NCBI RefSeq assembly: GCF_011759505.1
Contig: NZ_JAAOYO010000002.1
Span: 806,001-870,000 of the forward strand
Origin: Curtobacterium salicis
GTDB lineage: Bacteria; Actinomycetota; Actinomycetes; Actinomycetales; Microbacteriaceae
Direction: 5' to 3'
Length of the DNA stretch: 64,000 nt
Each line of letters begins with the position of its first letter. Position 1 is the stretch's first letter. Under the pieces are notes generated by a model. The model saw only the letters and a program-made list of their open reading frames with translations. It ran no database searches and was not told where the DNA came from. Below, in pieces: positions 34,313 to 42,489 of the stretch. A program made the position numbers and the translations under genes.

Positions 34313-35229
34313 GTTGCGACTCCTCGCTGCGGTGCGGTCGGGAGGCCCGCCCCACCGTCGACGTGCTGCTCCCGCGCCGTCACGCGGTCGCGTCCACGGC
34401 GCTCCTTCCGGGCGCCGAGCACCCGGCAGACGACCCAGATGAGGAACGAGATGGTGGTGACGTACGGGCTGATCGGCAGACCGCCGCCGAGGGCCAGGAG
34501 GATCCCGCCGACGACGGAGGTCACGGCGAAGACGACGGAGAGCAGCGGCACGAGGACCGGGTTCACCGTCACGCGCAGTGCTGCGGCGGCCGGGGTGACG
34601 AGCAGCGAGAGCACCAGGAGCGCGCCGACGATCTGCACCGACACCGCGGTCGCCAGTCCGAGCGCGAGCATGAACACCAGGCCGAGGGTGCGGACGGGGA
34701 CGCCGGCGGCCGCGGCGACGTCGGGGTCCACCGAGGCGAACATCAGCGGACGCCAGATGACCGCGAGGATGAGGACCACGACGACGGCGATCGCCACGAG
34801 CATGCCGAGCTGCGGGGTGTCGACGGAGACGATCTGGCCGGTGAGCAGCCCGAACTTGTTCGCGGCCCGCCCCTTGTACAGCGCCAGGCAGAGGATGCCG
34901 AGGCCCAGCCCGAACGGCATCAGCACGGCGATGATCGAGTTCCGGTCGCGGGCCCGGCTGCCGAGCAGTCCGATGAGCAGGGCGGCGACGAGGGACCCGA
35001 CGACCGAGCCGCTGACCACGTTGACGCCGAGGAGCAGGGACGCGCTGGCCCCGGCGAAGGACAGCTCGCTGATGCCGTGCACCGCGAACGGCATGTTCCG
35101 GGCGACGACGAACGGACCGATGAGCCCGCCGACGACGCCGAGCACGGCGCCCGCGATGATCGAGTTGCGCACCAGGACGAGCAGCTCGCCGTAGTCCTGG
35201 AACGAGAAGACGGTCGACCAGAGGTCCAT
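34309..35229 (-). CDS. znuB: Zinc ABC transporter permease ZnuB
   Basis: A 306-residue ABC-3 family permease with eight or nine helices. SIIAGAVLGVVGGLIGPFVVARNMPFAVHGISELSFAGA and the late LLVTPAAAALRV are conserved in metal-type permeases. One base overlap with znuC (TGATG) and 4 bp overlap with zur. A charged tail (REQHVDGGAGLPTAPQRGVAT) follows the last helix. Part of the zinc uptake system. Confidence 0.93.
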   Translation of the reverse strand: MDLWSTVFSFQDYGELLVLVRNSIIAGAVLGVVGGLIGPFVVARNMPFAVHGISELSFAGASASLLLGVNVVSGSVVGSLVAALLIGLLGSRARDRNSIIAVLMPFGLGLGILCLALYKGRAANKFGLLTGQIVSVDTPQLGMLVAIAVVVVLILAVIWRPLMFASVDPDVAAAAGVPVRTLGLVFMLALGLATAVSVQIVGALLVLSLLVTPAAAALRVTVNPVLVPLLSVVFAVTSVVGGILLALGGGLPISPYVTTISFLIWVVCRVLGARKERRGRDRVTAREQHVDGGAGLPTAPQRGVAT

Positions 35230-36125
35230 CAGATCCGTCCTTCGTCCGGGGTGGTGGTGTGCGGCGAGGGCTCGCAGTGGTGGTGCCCGTCGCCCGCCGT
35301 GTCGTGGGCGTCGCTCGCGCCGACGATGACGATGCGGCCCATGGTCCGGACGACGTCGACGGGCGTGCCGTACAGGTCGCTGAGGACGTCGGCGCGCAGG
35401 ACCTCGTCGGGGGCGCCGATCCGGAAGCGGCCGCCGGCGATGTAGAGGACCCGGTCGACGACGTCGAGGATCGGGTTCACGTCGTGGGTGACGAACAGCA
35501 CCGCGGCGCCCTGCTGTCGGCGCTGGCGGTCGATGAGCTCGGTGACGCCGCGCTGGTGCCGGAGGTCGAGGGAGATGAGGGGTTCGTCGCAGAGCAGCAG
35601 GGCCGGGTCGGCAGCGATGGCCTGTCCGACGCGCGTGCGCTGCTGCTCGCCACCCGAGAGTTCGGCGACGGGTGCGTCGGCGAACGCGGTGGCACCGACC
35701 TCGTCGACGATGCGGTCGATGCGCTCACGCTCGGCACGGCGTTCGGGCCGGATGCCCCAGCGGTGCCCGGTGACACCCTGCGCGATCATGTCGCGGGCGC
35801 GCAGCGGGGTGCCGGAGTCCATCAGCCGCTGCTGCGGGATGTAGCCGATCCTCCGGTGACCGCGGCGGACCGGGCGGCCGAGGAACGACATCGAGCCGCT
35901 CGTCAGGCGCTGCTGGCCGAGGACCGTCCGGAGCAGCGAGGTCTTGCCGGCGCCGTTCGGCCCGAGCACGGCGACGAACTCGCCGGGCTGGACGTCGAGG
36001 TCGAGCCCGTCCCAGAGCCGACGGCTGCCGTACGCGAGCCCGGCGTCACGGAGCGCGAGCACGGCGGGACCGCCACTGCGCTCGGCAGTGGCGGTCCGGT
36101 CCGGATCCTGGAGGGTCGTCGTCAC
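35229..36125 (-). CDS. znuC: Zinc ABC transporter ATP-binding protein ZnuC
   Basis: A 298-residue ABC ATPase. Walker A GPNGAGKTSLL, ABC signature LSGGEQQR, Walker B LLLCDEPLISLD and the switch His in VLFVTHDVNP are all present. The C-terminus has a His-rich tail (GDGHHHCEPSPHTTT), plausible for local zinc binding. GTG start at 36125 overlaps the znuA stop by 4 bp. Energises zinc uptake with ZnuA and ZnuB. Confidence 0.94.
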   Translation of the reverse strand: MTTTLQDPDRTATAERSGGPAVLALRDAGLAYGSRRLWDGLDLDVQPGEFVAVLGPNGAGKTSLLRTVLGQQRLTSGSMSFLGRPVRRGHRRIGYIPQQRLMDSGTPLRARDMIAQGVTGHRWGIRPERRAERERIDRIVDEVGATAFADAPVAELSGGEQQRTRVGQAIAADPALLLCDEPLISLDLRHQRGVTELIDRQRRQQGAAVLFVTHDVNPILDVVDRVLYIAGGRFRIGAPDEVLRADVLSDLYGTPVDVVRTMGRIVIVGASDAHDTAGDGHHHCEPSPHTTTPDEGRI

Positions 36126-37030
36126 TTCTGGAGCGCCGCCGTCACCGCGTCGATGTTCGCCTGCTGCCACGAGACGTAATCCTCCCCCTTCGGGAGCGTC
36201 TCCGTGACACCGACGACCGGGATGCCCGCCTTCTCGGCGGCCTTCTCGACCTGTTCGGTCTCGGCGCTCGAGGTCTGCTCGTTGACGGCGAGCAGCTCCA
36301 CCTGGCCGTTCTCGAGGAGCTTGAGGGTGTCGTTGAGCGCGGCGGGCGGGACATCGTCGCCCTCTTCGATCGCCTCGGAGAAGTCCGGCGGCGTGACGTT
36401 GTCGAGGCCCATGGCGTCGAAGAGGTACCCGGGCACGGGCTCGGTGTAGGCGACCTTCTCGCCGTCGACGGTCTTCTCGACCGAGGCGGTCTGGGACTCG
36501 AGCTCCTGCAGCTTGCCGGTCAGCGTCTTCGCGTTGGCCCGGAACGTCGTGGCGTCCTCGCTGTCCAGCTTCGCCAGGCGCTCGGAGACCTCGGCCACGA
36601 GCTTCACCATCGTCGGGTAGCTGTAGAAGACGTGCTCGTTGAACTCGTCCGACCCGCCGGTGTCGAGCCCCGACAGCTCGACCACGTTGATCGTCGGCGC
36701 GTCGGTGTCCGAGGACTTCGCCAGCGTGGTCATGAAGTCGTCGTAACCGCCGCCGTTCTCGATGAGCAGGTCGGCCTTGGACACGGCGAGCTGCGTCTTG
36801 GCGCTCGACTCGAACGAGTGCGGGTCCTGCGACGGGTCGGCGAGGATGCTCGTGACGTCGACGTGGTCGCCGCCGATGCTCTGGACGATCGAGCCGTAGA
36901 CGTTGGTCGAGGCGACCACGCGGACCGTGCCGTCGCCGGAGTCGGACGACCCGGGCGAGGTCGCGCACCCGGTCAGGGCGAGCGCGGCGGCGCCGGCGAC
37001 GAGCGGCAGGGCGAGGAGTCGGGTGTGCAT
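36122..37030 (-). CDS. znuA: Zinc-binding lipoprotein ZnuA (substrate-binding protein)
   Basis: A 302-residue cluster-9 (TroA/ZnuA) binding protein. It begins with a lipoprotein signal (AAALALTGCATSP, lipobox LTGC). Metal ligands are expected in DPHSFE, NEHVFYS and AYTEPVPGYLFD, typical His/His/Glu-type positions; TETLPKGEDYVSW is the late conserved strand. It lacks the long His-rich loop of some ZnuA proteins. Leaderless start, with a Zur box inside the promoter. First gene of znuA-znuC-znuB-zur. Confidence 0.93.
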   Translation of the reverse strand: MHTRLLALPLVAGAAALALTGCATSPGSSDSGDGTVRVVASTNVYGSIVQSIGGDHVDVTSILADPSQDPHSFESSAKTQLAVSKADLLIENGGGYDDFMTTLAKSSDTDAPTINVVELSGLDTGGSDEFNEHVFYSYPTMVKLVAEVSERLAKLDSEDATTFRANAKTLTGKLQELESQTASVEKTVDGEKVAYTEPVPGYLFDAMGLDNVTPPDFSEAIEEGDDVPPAALNDTLKLLENGQVELLAVNEQTSSAETEQVEKAAEKAGIPVVGVTETLPKGEDYVSWQQANIDAVTAALQK

Positions 37031-37037
37031 GTCGACG

Positions 37038-37067
37038 ACGCTAGCGCTACATGAGAACGATTGTCAA
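37038..37067 (-). promoter_or_regulatory. Promoter of the zinc operon
   Basis: On the minus strand TTGACA (37067-37062) and TAGCGT (37043-37038) are 18 bp apart, and the ATG is 7 nt after the -10 box: a consensus, leaderless promoter. Confidence 0.75.
37052..37066. promoter_or_regulatory. Zur box
   Basis: TGAGAACGATTGTCA is a TGANAANNNTTNTCA palindrome, the form of Fur/Zur-family operators. It fills the -35 to -10 spacer of the znuA promoter. The adjacent regulator is Zur. Confidence 0.85.
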
Positions 37068-37086
37068 AATCGGCGAGCGAGCGACG

Positions 37087-37124
37087 ACGGGAGGCCCGGT
37101 GCCAGCTGGCACCGGGCCTCCCGT
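37087..37124. terminator. Perfect 38-bp palindromic terminator
   Basis: ACGGGAGGCCCGGTGCCAG and its exact complement meet at AGCT. It follows the EIIC stop (37146) on the minus strand and is nearly identical to 23347 and similar to 17215. Confidence 0.8.
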
Positions 37125-37145
37125 GATGCGTGTGTCGCGTCGCGG

Positions 37146-38414
37146 CTACGCCTTGGTGAGGTCGTCGACCGAGGACGAGGCGATCTCGTCCTCCGGCTCG
37201 CGACCCGGCGTCCGCAGGTTCCACTTCTTGATCACGAAACTGAAGAGGAAGTAGTACACCGCCGCGTACGCCAGACCGATCGGGATGAGCCAGATCGCAC
37301 CCTGCGCCTTGCCGAAGTTGAGCACGTAGTCGATCGCACCCGCCGAGAAGGAGAACCCGTCGTGGATGCCGAGCGCGTTCACGAGCGCCAGCGACGTGCC
37401 GGTGAGCACCGCGTGGATGACGTAGAGCGGCCAGGCGACGAACATGAACGAGTACTCGAGCGGCTCGGTGATGCCGGTCACGAAGGACGTCAGCGCGGCG
37501 GAGAGCATGATGCCGCCGACGAGCTTGCGCTGCGACGGGCGGGCGTTGCGCCAGATCGCCAGGGCACCGGCGGGCAGGGCGAACATCATGATCGGGAAGA
37601 AGCCGGTCTGGAAGATGCCGGCGGTCGGGTCGCCCGCCAGGAAGCGCGGGATGTCGCCGGAGACGGCGCCGTTCGGGCCGGCGAAGCTGCCGAGCTGGAA
37701 CCACGGGAAGAAGTTGAGCAGCTGGTGCAGACCGACCGGGATGAGCATGCGGTTCGCGAACCCGAAGACCCCGCCACCGACGACCGGCTGCGAGGTGACC
37801 TGCTCGCCGACCCAGGTGAGACCGATGTCGAAGTACCGGTAGACGAAGGACATCAGCACGGCGATGACGAGACCGGCGGCCGCGGTGAGGATCGGGACCA
37901 GACGGCGACCCGAGAAGAACCCGAGGAAGTCGGGCATCTTCGTGCGGTGGAACTTCTGCCACAGCCCGGCGGCGACGAGGCCCATCACGATGCCGCCGAG
38001 GACACCGAAGTTGATCGTGGCCTGGTTGCCGGCCGAGTCCTTCACGCCCGCCAGGACGATCGGTGACATGGTCTTGAAGACCTCGTACATGACCATGTAG
38101 CCGACGACCGCGGCGAGCGCCGTGGTGCCGTCCGACTTCTTGGCCCAGCCGATGGCGATGCCGACGGCGAAGAGCAGGGGCAGCCAGGTGAAGATCGCGT
38201 TGCCGGCGGAACCGATGACGCTGGCGCCGGTCTCGAATCCGGGGATCGCACCGAGCAGGTCGGGCTGCCCGATCCGGTTGAGGATGCCCGCGGCCGGCAT
38301 GACCGCGATCGGGAGCAGCAGGCTCCGGCCCAGCCGTTGGGCATTCGCGAAGAAGCGGGACTGCTTCTTCGGCGTCTTCTTCTCCGGCACGTCCGTCGTG
38401 GCAGCGGTGCTCAT
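37146..38414 (-). CDS. PTS transporter subunit EIIC, GlcNAc/glucose type
   Basis: A 422-residue sugar-translocating membrane subunit. LPIAVMPAAGILNRIGQPD, GITEPLEYSFMFVAWPLYVIH (the GITEPLE sugar-site motif) and GFSFSAGAIDYVLNF are typical of the NagE/PtsG EIIC group; the last block favours N-acetylglucosamine. It is a separate gene here, divergent from EIIB and EIIA, rather than a fused EIICBA. ATG at 38414 follows AGAGGAA. The shared control region has a DasR-like operator, which supports amino-sugar transport. Confidence 0.92.
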   Translation of the reverse strand: MSTAATTDVPEKKTPKKQSRFFANAQRLGRSLLLPIAVMPAAGILNRIGQPDLLGAIPGFETGASVIGSAGNAIFTWLPLLFAVGIAIGWAKKSDGTTALAAVVGYMVMYEVFKTMSPIVLAGVKDSAGNQATINFGVLGGIVMGLVAAGLWQKFHRTKMPDFLGFFSGRRLVPILTAAAGLVIAVLMSFVYRYFDIGLTWVGEQVTSQPVVGGGVFGFANRMLIPVGLHQLLNFFPWFQLGSFAGPNGAVSGDIPRFLAGDPTAGIFQTGFFPIMMFALPAGALAIWRNARPSQRKLVGGIMLSAALTSFVTGITEPLEYSFMFVAWPLYVIHAVLTGTSLALVNALGIHDGFSFSAGAIDYVLNFGKAQGAIWLIPIGLAYAAVYYFLFSFVIKKWNLRTPGREPEDEIASSSVDDLTKA

Positions 38415-38512
38415 CGGAGTTCCTCTCGTCATCGGGTGGAGCTGTTCGGGGTGAGTTGAGTCGCGTGGACGGCGCAGGTACCCTCGGCAGTGTCGCCAGG
38501 TCCGGTCCTGTC

Positions 38513-38528
38513 CGGTCATGACCAGTTC
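38513..38528. promoter_or_regulatory. DasR/NagR-like operator at the PTS promoters
   Basis: CGGTCATGACCAGTTC contains the perfect palindrome GGTCATGACC and matches 15 of 16 bases of the site before the GntR gene (40118-40133). It overlaps the divergent promoters: a TAGTGT -10 box (38530-38535) for EIIB and a TTGACA-N17-GACACT promoter (TTGACA at 38554-38559 on the minus strand) for EIIC. Confidence 0.75.
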
Positions 38529-38592
38529 GTAGTGTCGATGACCGTGGACTGCATGTCAACCTGTGAGCGAACCCGTAACGAGGAGGAAACAG

Positions 38593-38829
38593 ATGGCTGA
38601 CATCAAGGCTGCCGACATCATCGCCGCACTCGGCGGAACCGACAACATCGACGAGGTCGAGGGCTGCATCACGCGCCTCCGCGTCGAGGTCGAGGACGGC
38701 GACCTCGTCGACAAGGACGCCCTCAAGGCCGCCGGGGCCCAGGCCGTCGTCGGTGGCGGCACCGGCTGGCAGGTCATCGTCGGGCCGATCGCCGACAACC
38801 TGGCGCAGGACATCCAGGACGAACTGTGA
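38593..38829 (+). CDS. PTS EIIB subunit, GlcNAc/glucose type
   Basis: A 78-residue phosphocarrier. The phosphorylated cysteine is in VEGCITRLRVEVED, the standard glucose-family EIIB motif. AGGAGG precedes the ATG at 38593. Its stop overlaps the EIIA start (GTGA). It receives phosphate from EIIA and passes it to sugar bound to EIIC. Confidence 0.93.
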   Translation: MADIKAADIIAALGGTDNIDEVEGCITRLRVEVEDGDLVDKDALKAAGAQAVVGGGTGWQVIVGPIADNLAQDIQDEL

Positions 38830-39278
38830 CGGTCGTCCGCACGCCGTTCGCCGGCCCGGTCGTCGGTCTCTCCGACGTCCCGGACCCGGTGTTCGCCGAA
38901 CAGCTCGTCGGCGCGGGCGTCGCCGTCGACCCGACCGGCGCATCCGGTGAGGTCACCGCCGTCGCCCCGGTCGACGGCGCCATCGTCAAGCTCCACCCGC
39001 ACGCGTTCGCGCTGCAGGGCGCCGCGGGCACCGACGTCCTCGTGCACGTCGGCATCGACACCGTGAAGCTCAAGGGCGAGGGCTTCACGCTCCTCGCGGC
39101 CGAGGGCGACACCGTCGCCGCTGGCGACCCCGTCGTGCGGTTCACCCCCGCGGCCATCACCGCGGCGGGCTACTCGCCCGTCGTCCCCGTGGTCGTCCTC
39201 GGGTCGACGCCGGACTCGGTGCCCCAGGGCACGGTCGGCACCACCGTCGCCGAGGGTGACGCGCTCTTCGAGGTCTGA
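38826..39278 (+). CDS. PTS EIIA subunit, glucose (Crr) type
   Basis: A 150-residue EIIA-Glc domain. The active histidine is in DVLVHVGIDTVKLKGEGF and the partner His in IVKLHPHAFAL. GTG start at 38826 overlaps the EIIB stop. It takes phosphate from HPr. Ends before a bidirectional hairpin. Confidence 0.93.
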   Translation: MTVVRTPFAGPVVGLSDVPDPVFAEQLVGAGVAVDPTGASGEVTAVAPVDGAIVKLHPHAFALQGAAGTDVLVHVGIDTVKLKGEGFTLLAAEGDTVAAGDPVVRFTPAAITAAGYSPVVPVVVLGSTPDSVPQGTVGTTVAEGDALFEV

Positions 39279-39300
39279 CCCACCGACCACCCCGACGACC

Positions 39301-39342
39301 GGACGGGCCGGGAGCGCGCACCTGCTCGCTCCCGGCCCGTCC
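39301..39342. terminator. Bidirectional hairpin terminator
   Basis: GGACGGGCCGGGAGCG pairs with CGCTCCCGGCCCGTCC around a 10-nt loop between the convergent EIIA and GntR genes. Confidence 0.85.
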
Positions 39343-39345
39343 GCG

Positions 39346-40083
39346 TCAGACCGCCACCGGACGGGAGGCCGTGACCTCCATCTGCACCCGGTAGCGGTCC
39401 GAGCGGTACCAGCTGCGCGCGTGCTCGACCGCCCGCGGCCCCGAGTACGACACCCGGTCGAACTCGAGCAGCGGCGCCCCGGTCTTCGTGCCGAGCAGCG
39501 TCGCGACGTCGTCGGTGGCCGGGTTCGCGGCCACCGTCTGCTGCGCCCGGTCGATCGGGTGCCCGTACACGTCGGCCGCGATCGAGTACACCGATCCCGA
39601 CAGGTCGTGGTCGAGCAACCCCGGGAACACGTCCGCGACGAGCCAGGCGTCGTCCACCGACACCGGTGCACCGTCGGCCATCCGCAGCCGCTTGAGGTGG
39701 TGCGCGGTCTCGCCGTCCCCGAGGTGCAGGGCGGCGACCGTCGCGGCGGGCGGGACGCGTTCCTCCCGGATGAGCACGACCGTCGTCGGCACGTGCCCCA
39801 TCGCGCGCATCTCCTCGGTGAACGAGGCCAGGTGCAGGGTCGACTGCATCGGTCGGTTCGCGACGAAGGTGCCCTTGCCGCGGACACGCTCGAGGTGCCC
39901 CTCGTTCACCAGCTGACCCAGGGCCTCACGCACGGTGATGCGGGAGACGCCGTACTCGGCGATCAGCTGCCGCTCCGAGGGGATCGCAGCACCCGGCGCC
40001 AGGCGGGTCGTGATCTGGTCGAGCAGGATCCGCCGCAGCTGCTGGTGCTTCGGTTCAGCACCCTCGGTGATGCGGCTCGACAA
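39346..40083 (-). CDS. GntR family regulator, DasR/NagR (HutC) type
   Basis: A 245-residue regulator. The winged helix spans HQQLRRILLDQITTRLAPGAAIPSERQLIAEYGVSRITVREALGQLVNEGHLERVRGKGTF, followed by a UTRA effector domain of the HutC subfamily. TTG start at 40083 follows GAGGAG. The next PTS genes and the two near-identical operators indicate a DasR-like role, in which glucosamine-6-phosphate usually releases the repressor. The site in front of its own gene implies autoregulation. Confidence 0.9.
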   Translation of the reverse strand: MSSRITEGAEPKHQQLRRILLDQITTRLAPGAAIPSERQLIAEYGVSRITVREALGQLVNEGHLERVRGKGTFVANRPMQSTLHLASFTEEMRAMGHVPTTVVLIREERVPPAATVAALHLGDGETAHHLKRLRMADGAPVSVDDAWLVADVFPGLLDHDLSGSVYSIAADVYGHPIDRAQQTVAANPATDDVATLLGTKTGAPLLEFDRVSYSGPRAVEHARSWYRSDRYRVQMEVTASRPVAV

Positions 40084-40117
40084 GCGGACTCCTCGTGGTG
40101 GATCAGGTGGTCCTGTG

Positions 40118-40133
40118 CGGACATGACCAGTTC
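40118..40133. promoter_or_regulatory. Second DasR/NagR-like operator (autoregulatory)
   Basis: CGGACATGACCAGTTC, 15/16 identical to the PTS operator at 38513, located 35-50 bp upstream of the GntR start. Confidence 0.7.
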
Positions 40134-40193
40134 ACCCACAGTACCGGCCGGGCGGGCGCATGCAACCGCTCCGGCACCTGCCTGGGCGGCCCG

Positions 40194-40769
40194 TCAGGCG
40201 TTGGCGGCGAGCCAGTCCAGTTGCGCCGGCGTCAGCGTCCGGTCGCTCCACGCCTGGCACGCGACCCCCTCGGGCGCCGCGGTCCGGGTCGGGCCCTGCC
40301 AGACCTGCGCCAGCCCCACCCGGGCCAGCACGCGCGCGGAGGCCGGGTTGTTCGTGAGCACCCGTGCGGTCACCGGGACGTCGGGCAGCAGAGCGTGTGC
40401 CGCGTCCACCGCGGCCCGGGCGACCTCGGTCGCGTAGCCGTGTCCGTGGTGCTCCGGAGCCAGGCGGTACCCGAGGTTCCAGACGCCGCCGGCCGTGAGG
40501 TCGACACCGCCGATGCCGAGGAAGACACCGGAGTCCGCCGCGCGGACCACCCACGAGCCGAGCCCGTGCCGCACCCGGCCGCCGATCTTGCGTTGCACCA
40601 GGTCCTGCGTCTCGGCGCGGGAGGTGTGGCGACCGGCCGGCAGGTGGGTCCAGGTCCGCGCGTCCGAGAACAACTCGTGGACCGCGTCGATGTCCGCGGG
40701 CGTCACGGCGGTGAGCACCAGGCGACCCGTCCGGATCTCCTGCTGCGGCACGAGCAGCTGGTGGACCAT
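40194..40769 (-). CDS. GNAT-family N-acetyltransferase
   Basis: A 191-residue acetyltransferase of the RimJ/RimL type. TGRLVLTAVTPADIDAVHELFSD at the start, GYRLAPEHHGHGYATEVARAAV (acetyl-CoA-binding R/Q-x-x-G-x-G/A-like loop, here HHGHGYA) and NNPASARVLARVGL are characteristic. The ATG at 40769 follows a GATGAT -10 box by 6 nt. Target unknown: protein N-terminus, antibiotic or metabolite. Confidence 0.87.
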   Translation of the reverse strand: MVHQLLVPQQEIRTGRLVLTAVTPADIDAVHELFSDARTWTHLPAGRHTSRAETQDLVQRKIGGRVRHGLGSWVVRAADSGVFLGIGGVDLTAGGVWNLGYRLAPEHHGHGYATEVARAAVDAAHALLPDVPVTARVLTNNPASARVLARVGLAQVWQGPTRTAAPEGVACQAWSDRTLTPAQLDWLAANA

Positions 40770-40775
40770 GTCCTG

Positions 40776-40781
40776 ATCATC
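40776..40781 (-). promoter_or_regulatory. Leaderless -10-like box of the GNAT gene
   Basis: GATGAT on the minus strand lies 6 nt before the ATG at 40769; no ribosome site is present. Confidence 0.45.
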
Positions 40782-40845
40782 CCCCGCTCCGCCGACATCG
40801 GCGTGAACGGCACACCAAGTCCGCGCGACCCGGACCGGCGGACGC

Positions 40846-42447
40846 TCAGTCGAGCAGCAGCGCCGGCTCCTCGATGACCGAAGCCACGTCGTGCACGAAG
40901 CGCGAGGCCACGTCCCCGTCGACGACACGGTGGTCGAACGACGCGCCGATCGTGGTCACCATGCGCGAACGCACGTCGCCGTCGACGACCCACGGCTTCG
41001 GCTTGATCGTGCCCATGGCGACGATGGCGACCTGGCCGGGGTTGAGGATCGGCGTGCCGGTGTCCATGCCGAAGACACCGATGTTCGTGACGGTGATCGT
41101 GCCGTCGGCCATCTGCGCGGGGCTCGTCTTGCCGTCGCGGGCGGTGATGGTCATCTCCTCGAGGGCCTTCGCCAGCTCGAGCAGCGACATGTCCTGCGCG
41201 TCCTTGATGTTCGGCACGATCAGACCGCGCGGGGTCGCCGCCGCGATGCCCAGGTTCACGAAGTGGTGGACGATGATCTCGCGGTCGGTCCACGACGAGT
41301 TCACCGAGCGGTTCCGGCGCACCGCCCAGATCACGGCCTTCGCCATGATGAGCAGCGGGCTGACCTTCACCCCGGCGAACGTCGGCGAGTCCTTGAGCCG
41401 CTTGACGAACTCCATCGTGCGGGTCGCGTCGACGTCCACGAACAGCGACACGTGCGGGGCCGTGAACGCCGAGGTGGTCATCGCGGTCGCGATGGCCTTG
41501 CGGACGCCCTTCACCGGGATCGTCTCCTGGCGGACACCACCCCACTCGGGCGTCTCGATGTTGCGGAAGACGCTCGCCTGCTGGGCGTGGCGGATGACGT
41601 CGTCGCGCGTGACCTCGCCCGCCAGTCCGGTCGGCACGACCGTGGTCAGGTCGACGTCCAGGTCCTTCGCGAGCTTCCGGATCGGCGGCTTCGCCATCAC
41701 CTGCAGCGCCGAGGCGCTCGGCATCGACGGACGCGCCGGACGTCGGCCCTGCGCGGCGACGGCGTCGGCGGTGCTCGCCTCGCCGTCGTCGGTCACGAAG
41801 GACAGGTCGGCTTCCCGACTGGAGGCGCGGCTCGCCTCGGCAGCGGCGGCCGCGGCCCGGCGGGCACCCGGCTTCCGGCGGGACGGCGCGGAGGTCGCGG
41901 ACCCGTAGCCGACGAGCACGGCGCCGGAGCCCTCGTCGGAGCCGACGACACCGGCGTCCACGGCGACCTGGGCCGGAGCGGGGACAGCGGCGGCGTGAGC
42001 CGGAGCTGCCGGGGCCGGAGCTGCGTGAGCCGGAGCGGCCGGGGCGGGGACCGGGGTCTGCGCGACGGGTGCGGGCGCAGCCGCAGCGGGTGCGGGCGCC
42101 TGCGCGGCCGGAGCGCTGGCCGGGGTCGGCGCTGCCGGAGCCGGAGTCGGCGCGACGGCAGCGGTGTCGGCGGCGGGGGCCGTGCCTCCCACCGGCTCGG
42201 CAGCCACGTCGGACTCGACGCGGATGATCGGGCTGCCCACCTCGACGGTGTCACCCTCGGCGACGAGCAGGCCGGTGACGGTGCCGGCGAACGGCGACGG
42301 CAGCTCGACGAGCGACTTCGCGGTCTCGATCTCGACGAGCACCTGGTCCACGGCGATCTCGTCACCGGGGGCGACACGCCACTGGACGATCTCGGCCTCG
42401 GTCAGGCCCTCCCCCACGTCGGGCAGGGGGAATTCGGCGACGGCCAC
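40846..42447 (-). CDS. Branched-chain 2-oxoacid dehydrogenase E2 (dihydrolipoyl acyltransferase)
   Basis: A 533-residue E2. Lipoyl domain at about 1-76 with the lipoylated lysine in [11 protein letters not shown]; a very Ala/Pro-rich linker (about 85-165); a peripheral-subunit-binding domain ([20 protein letters not shown], about 240-280); and the catalytic acyltransferase domain ending [16 protein letters not shown] with the active His and Asp. GTG start at 42447 follows GAAGGAG. Last of the E1alpha-E1beta-E2 operon; no E3 gene follows. The likely substrates are acyl groups from valine, leucine and isoleucine keto acids. Confidence 0.92.
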   Translation of the reverse strand: MAVAEFPLPDVGEGLTEAEIVQWRVAPGDEIAVDQVLVEIETAKSLVELPSPFAGTVTGLLVAEGDTVEVGSPIIRVESDVAAEPVGGTAPAADTAAVAPTPAPAAPTPASAPAAQAPAPAAAAPAPVAQTPVPAPAAPAHAAPAPAAPAHAAAVPAPAQVAVDAGVVGSDEGSGAVLVGYGSATSAPSRRKPGARRAAAAAAEASRASSREADLSFVTDDGEASTADAVAAQGRRPARPSMPSASALQVMAKPPIRKLAKDLDVDLTTVVPTGLAGEVTRDDVIRHAQQASVFRNIETPEWGGVRQETIPVKGVRKAIATAMTTSAFTAPHVSLFVDVDATRTMEFVKRLKDSPTFAGVKVSPLLIMAKAVIWAVRRNRSVNSSWTDREIIVHHFVNLGIAAATPRGLIVPNIKDAQDMSLLELAKALEEMTITARDGKTSPAQMADGTITVTNIGVFGMDTGTPILNPGQVAIVAMGTIKPKPWVVDGDVRSRMVTTIGASFDHRVVDGDVASRFVHDVASVIEEPALLLD

Positions 42448-42489
42448 GTCGGCTCCTTCAGCAGGGTTCGTTCGTACGGGAAGTGCGGG

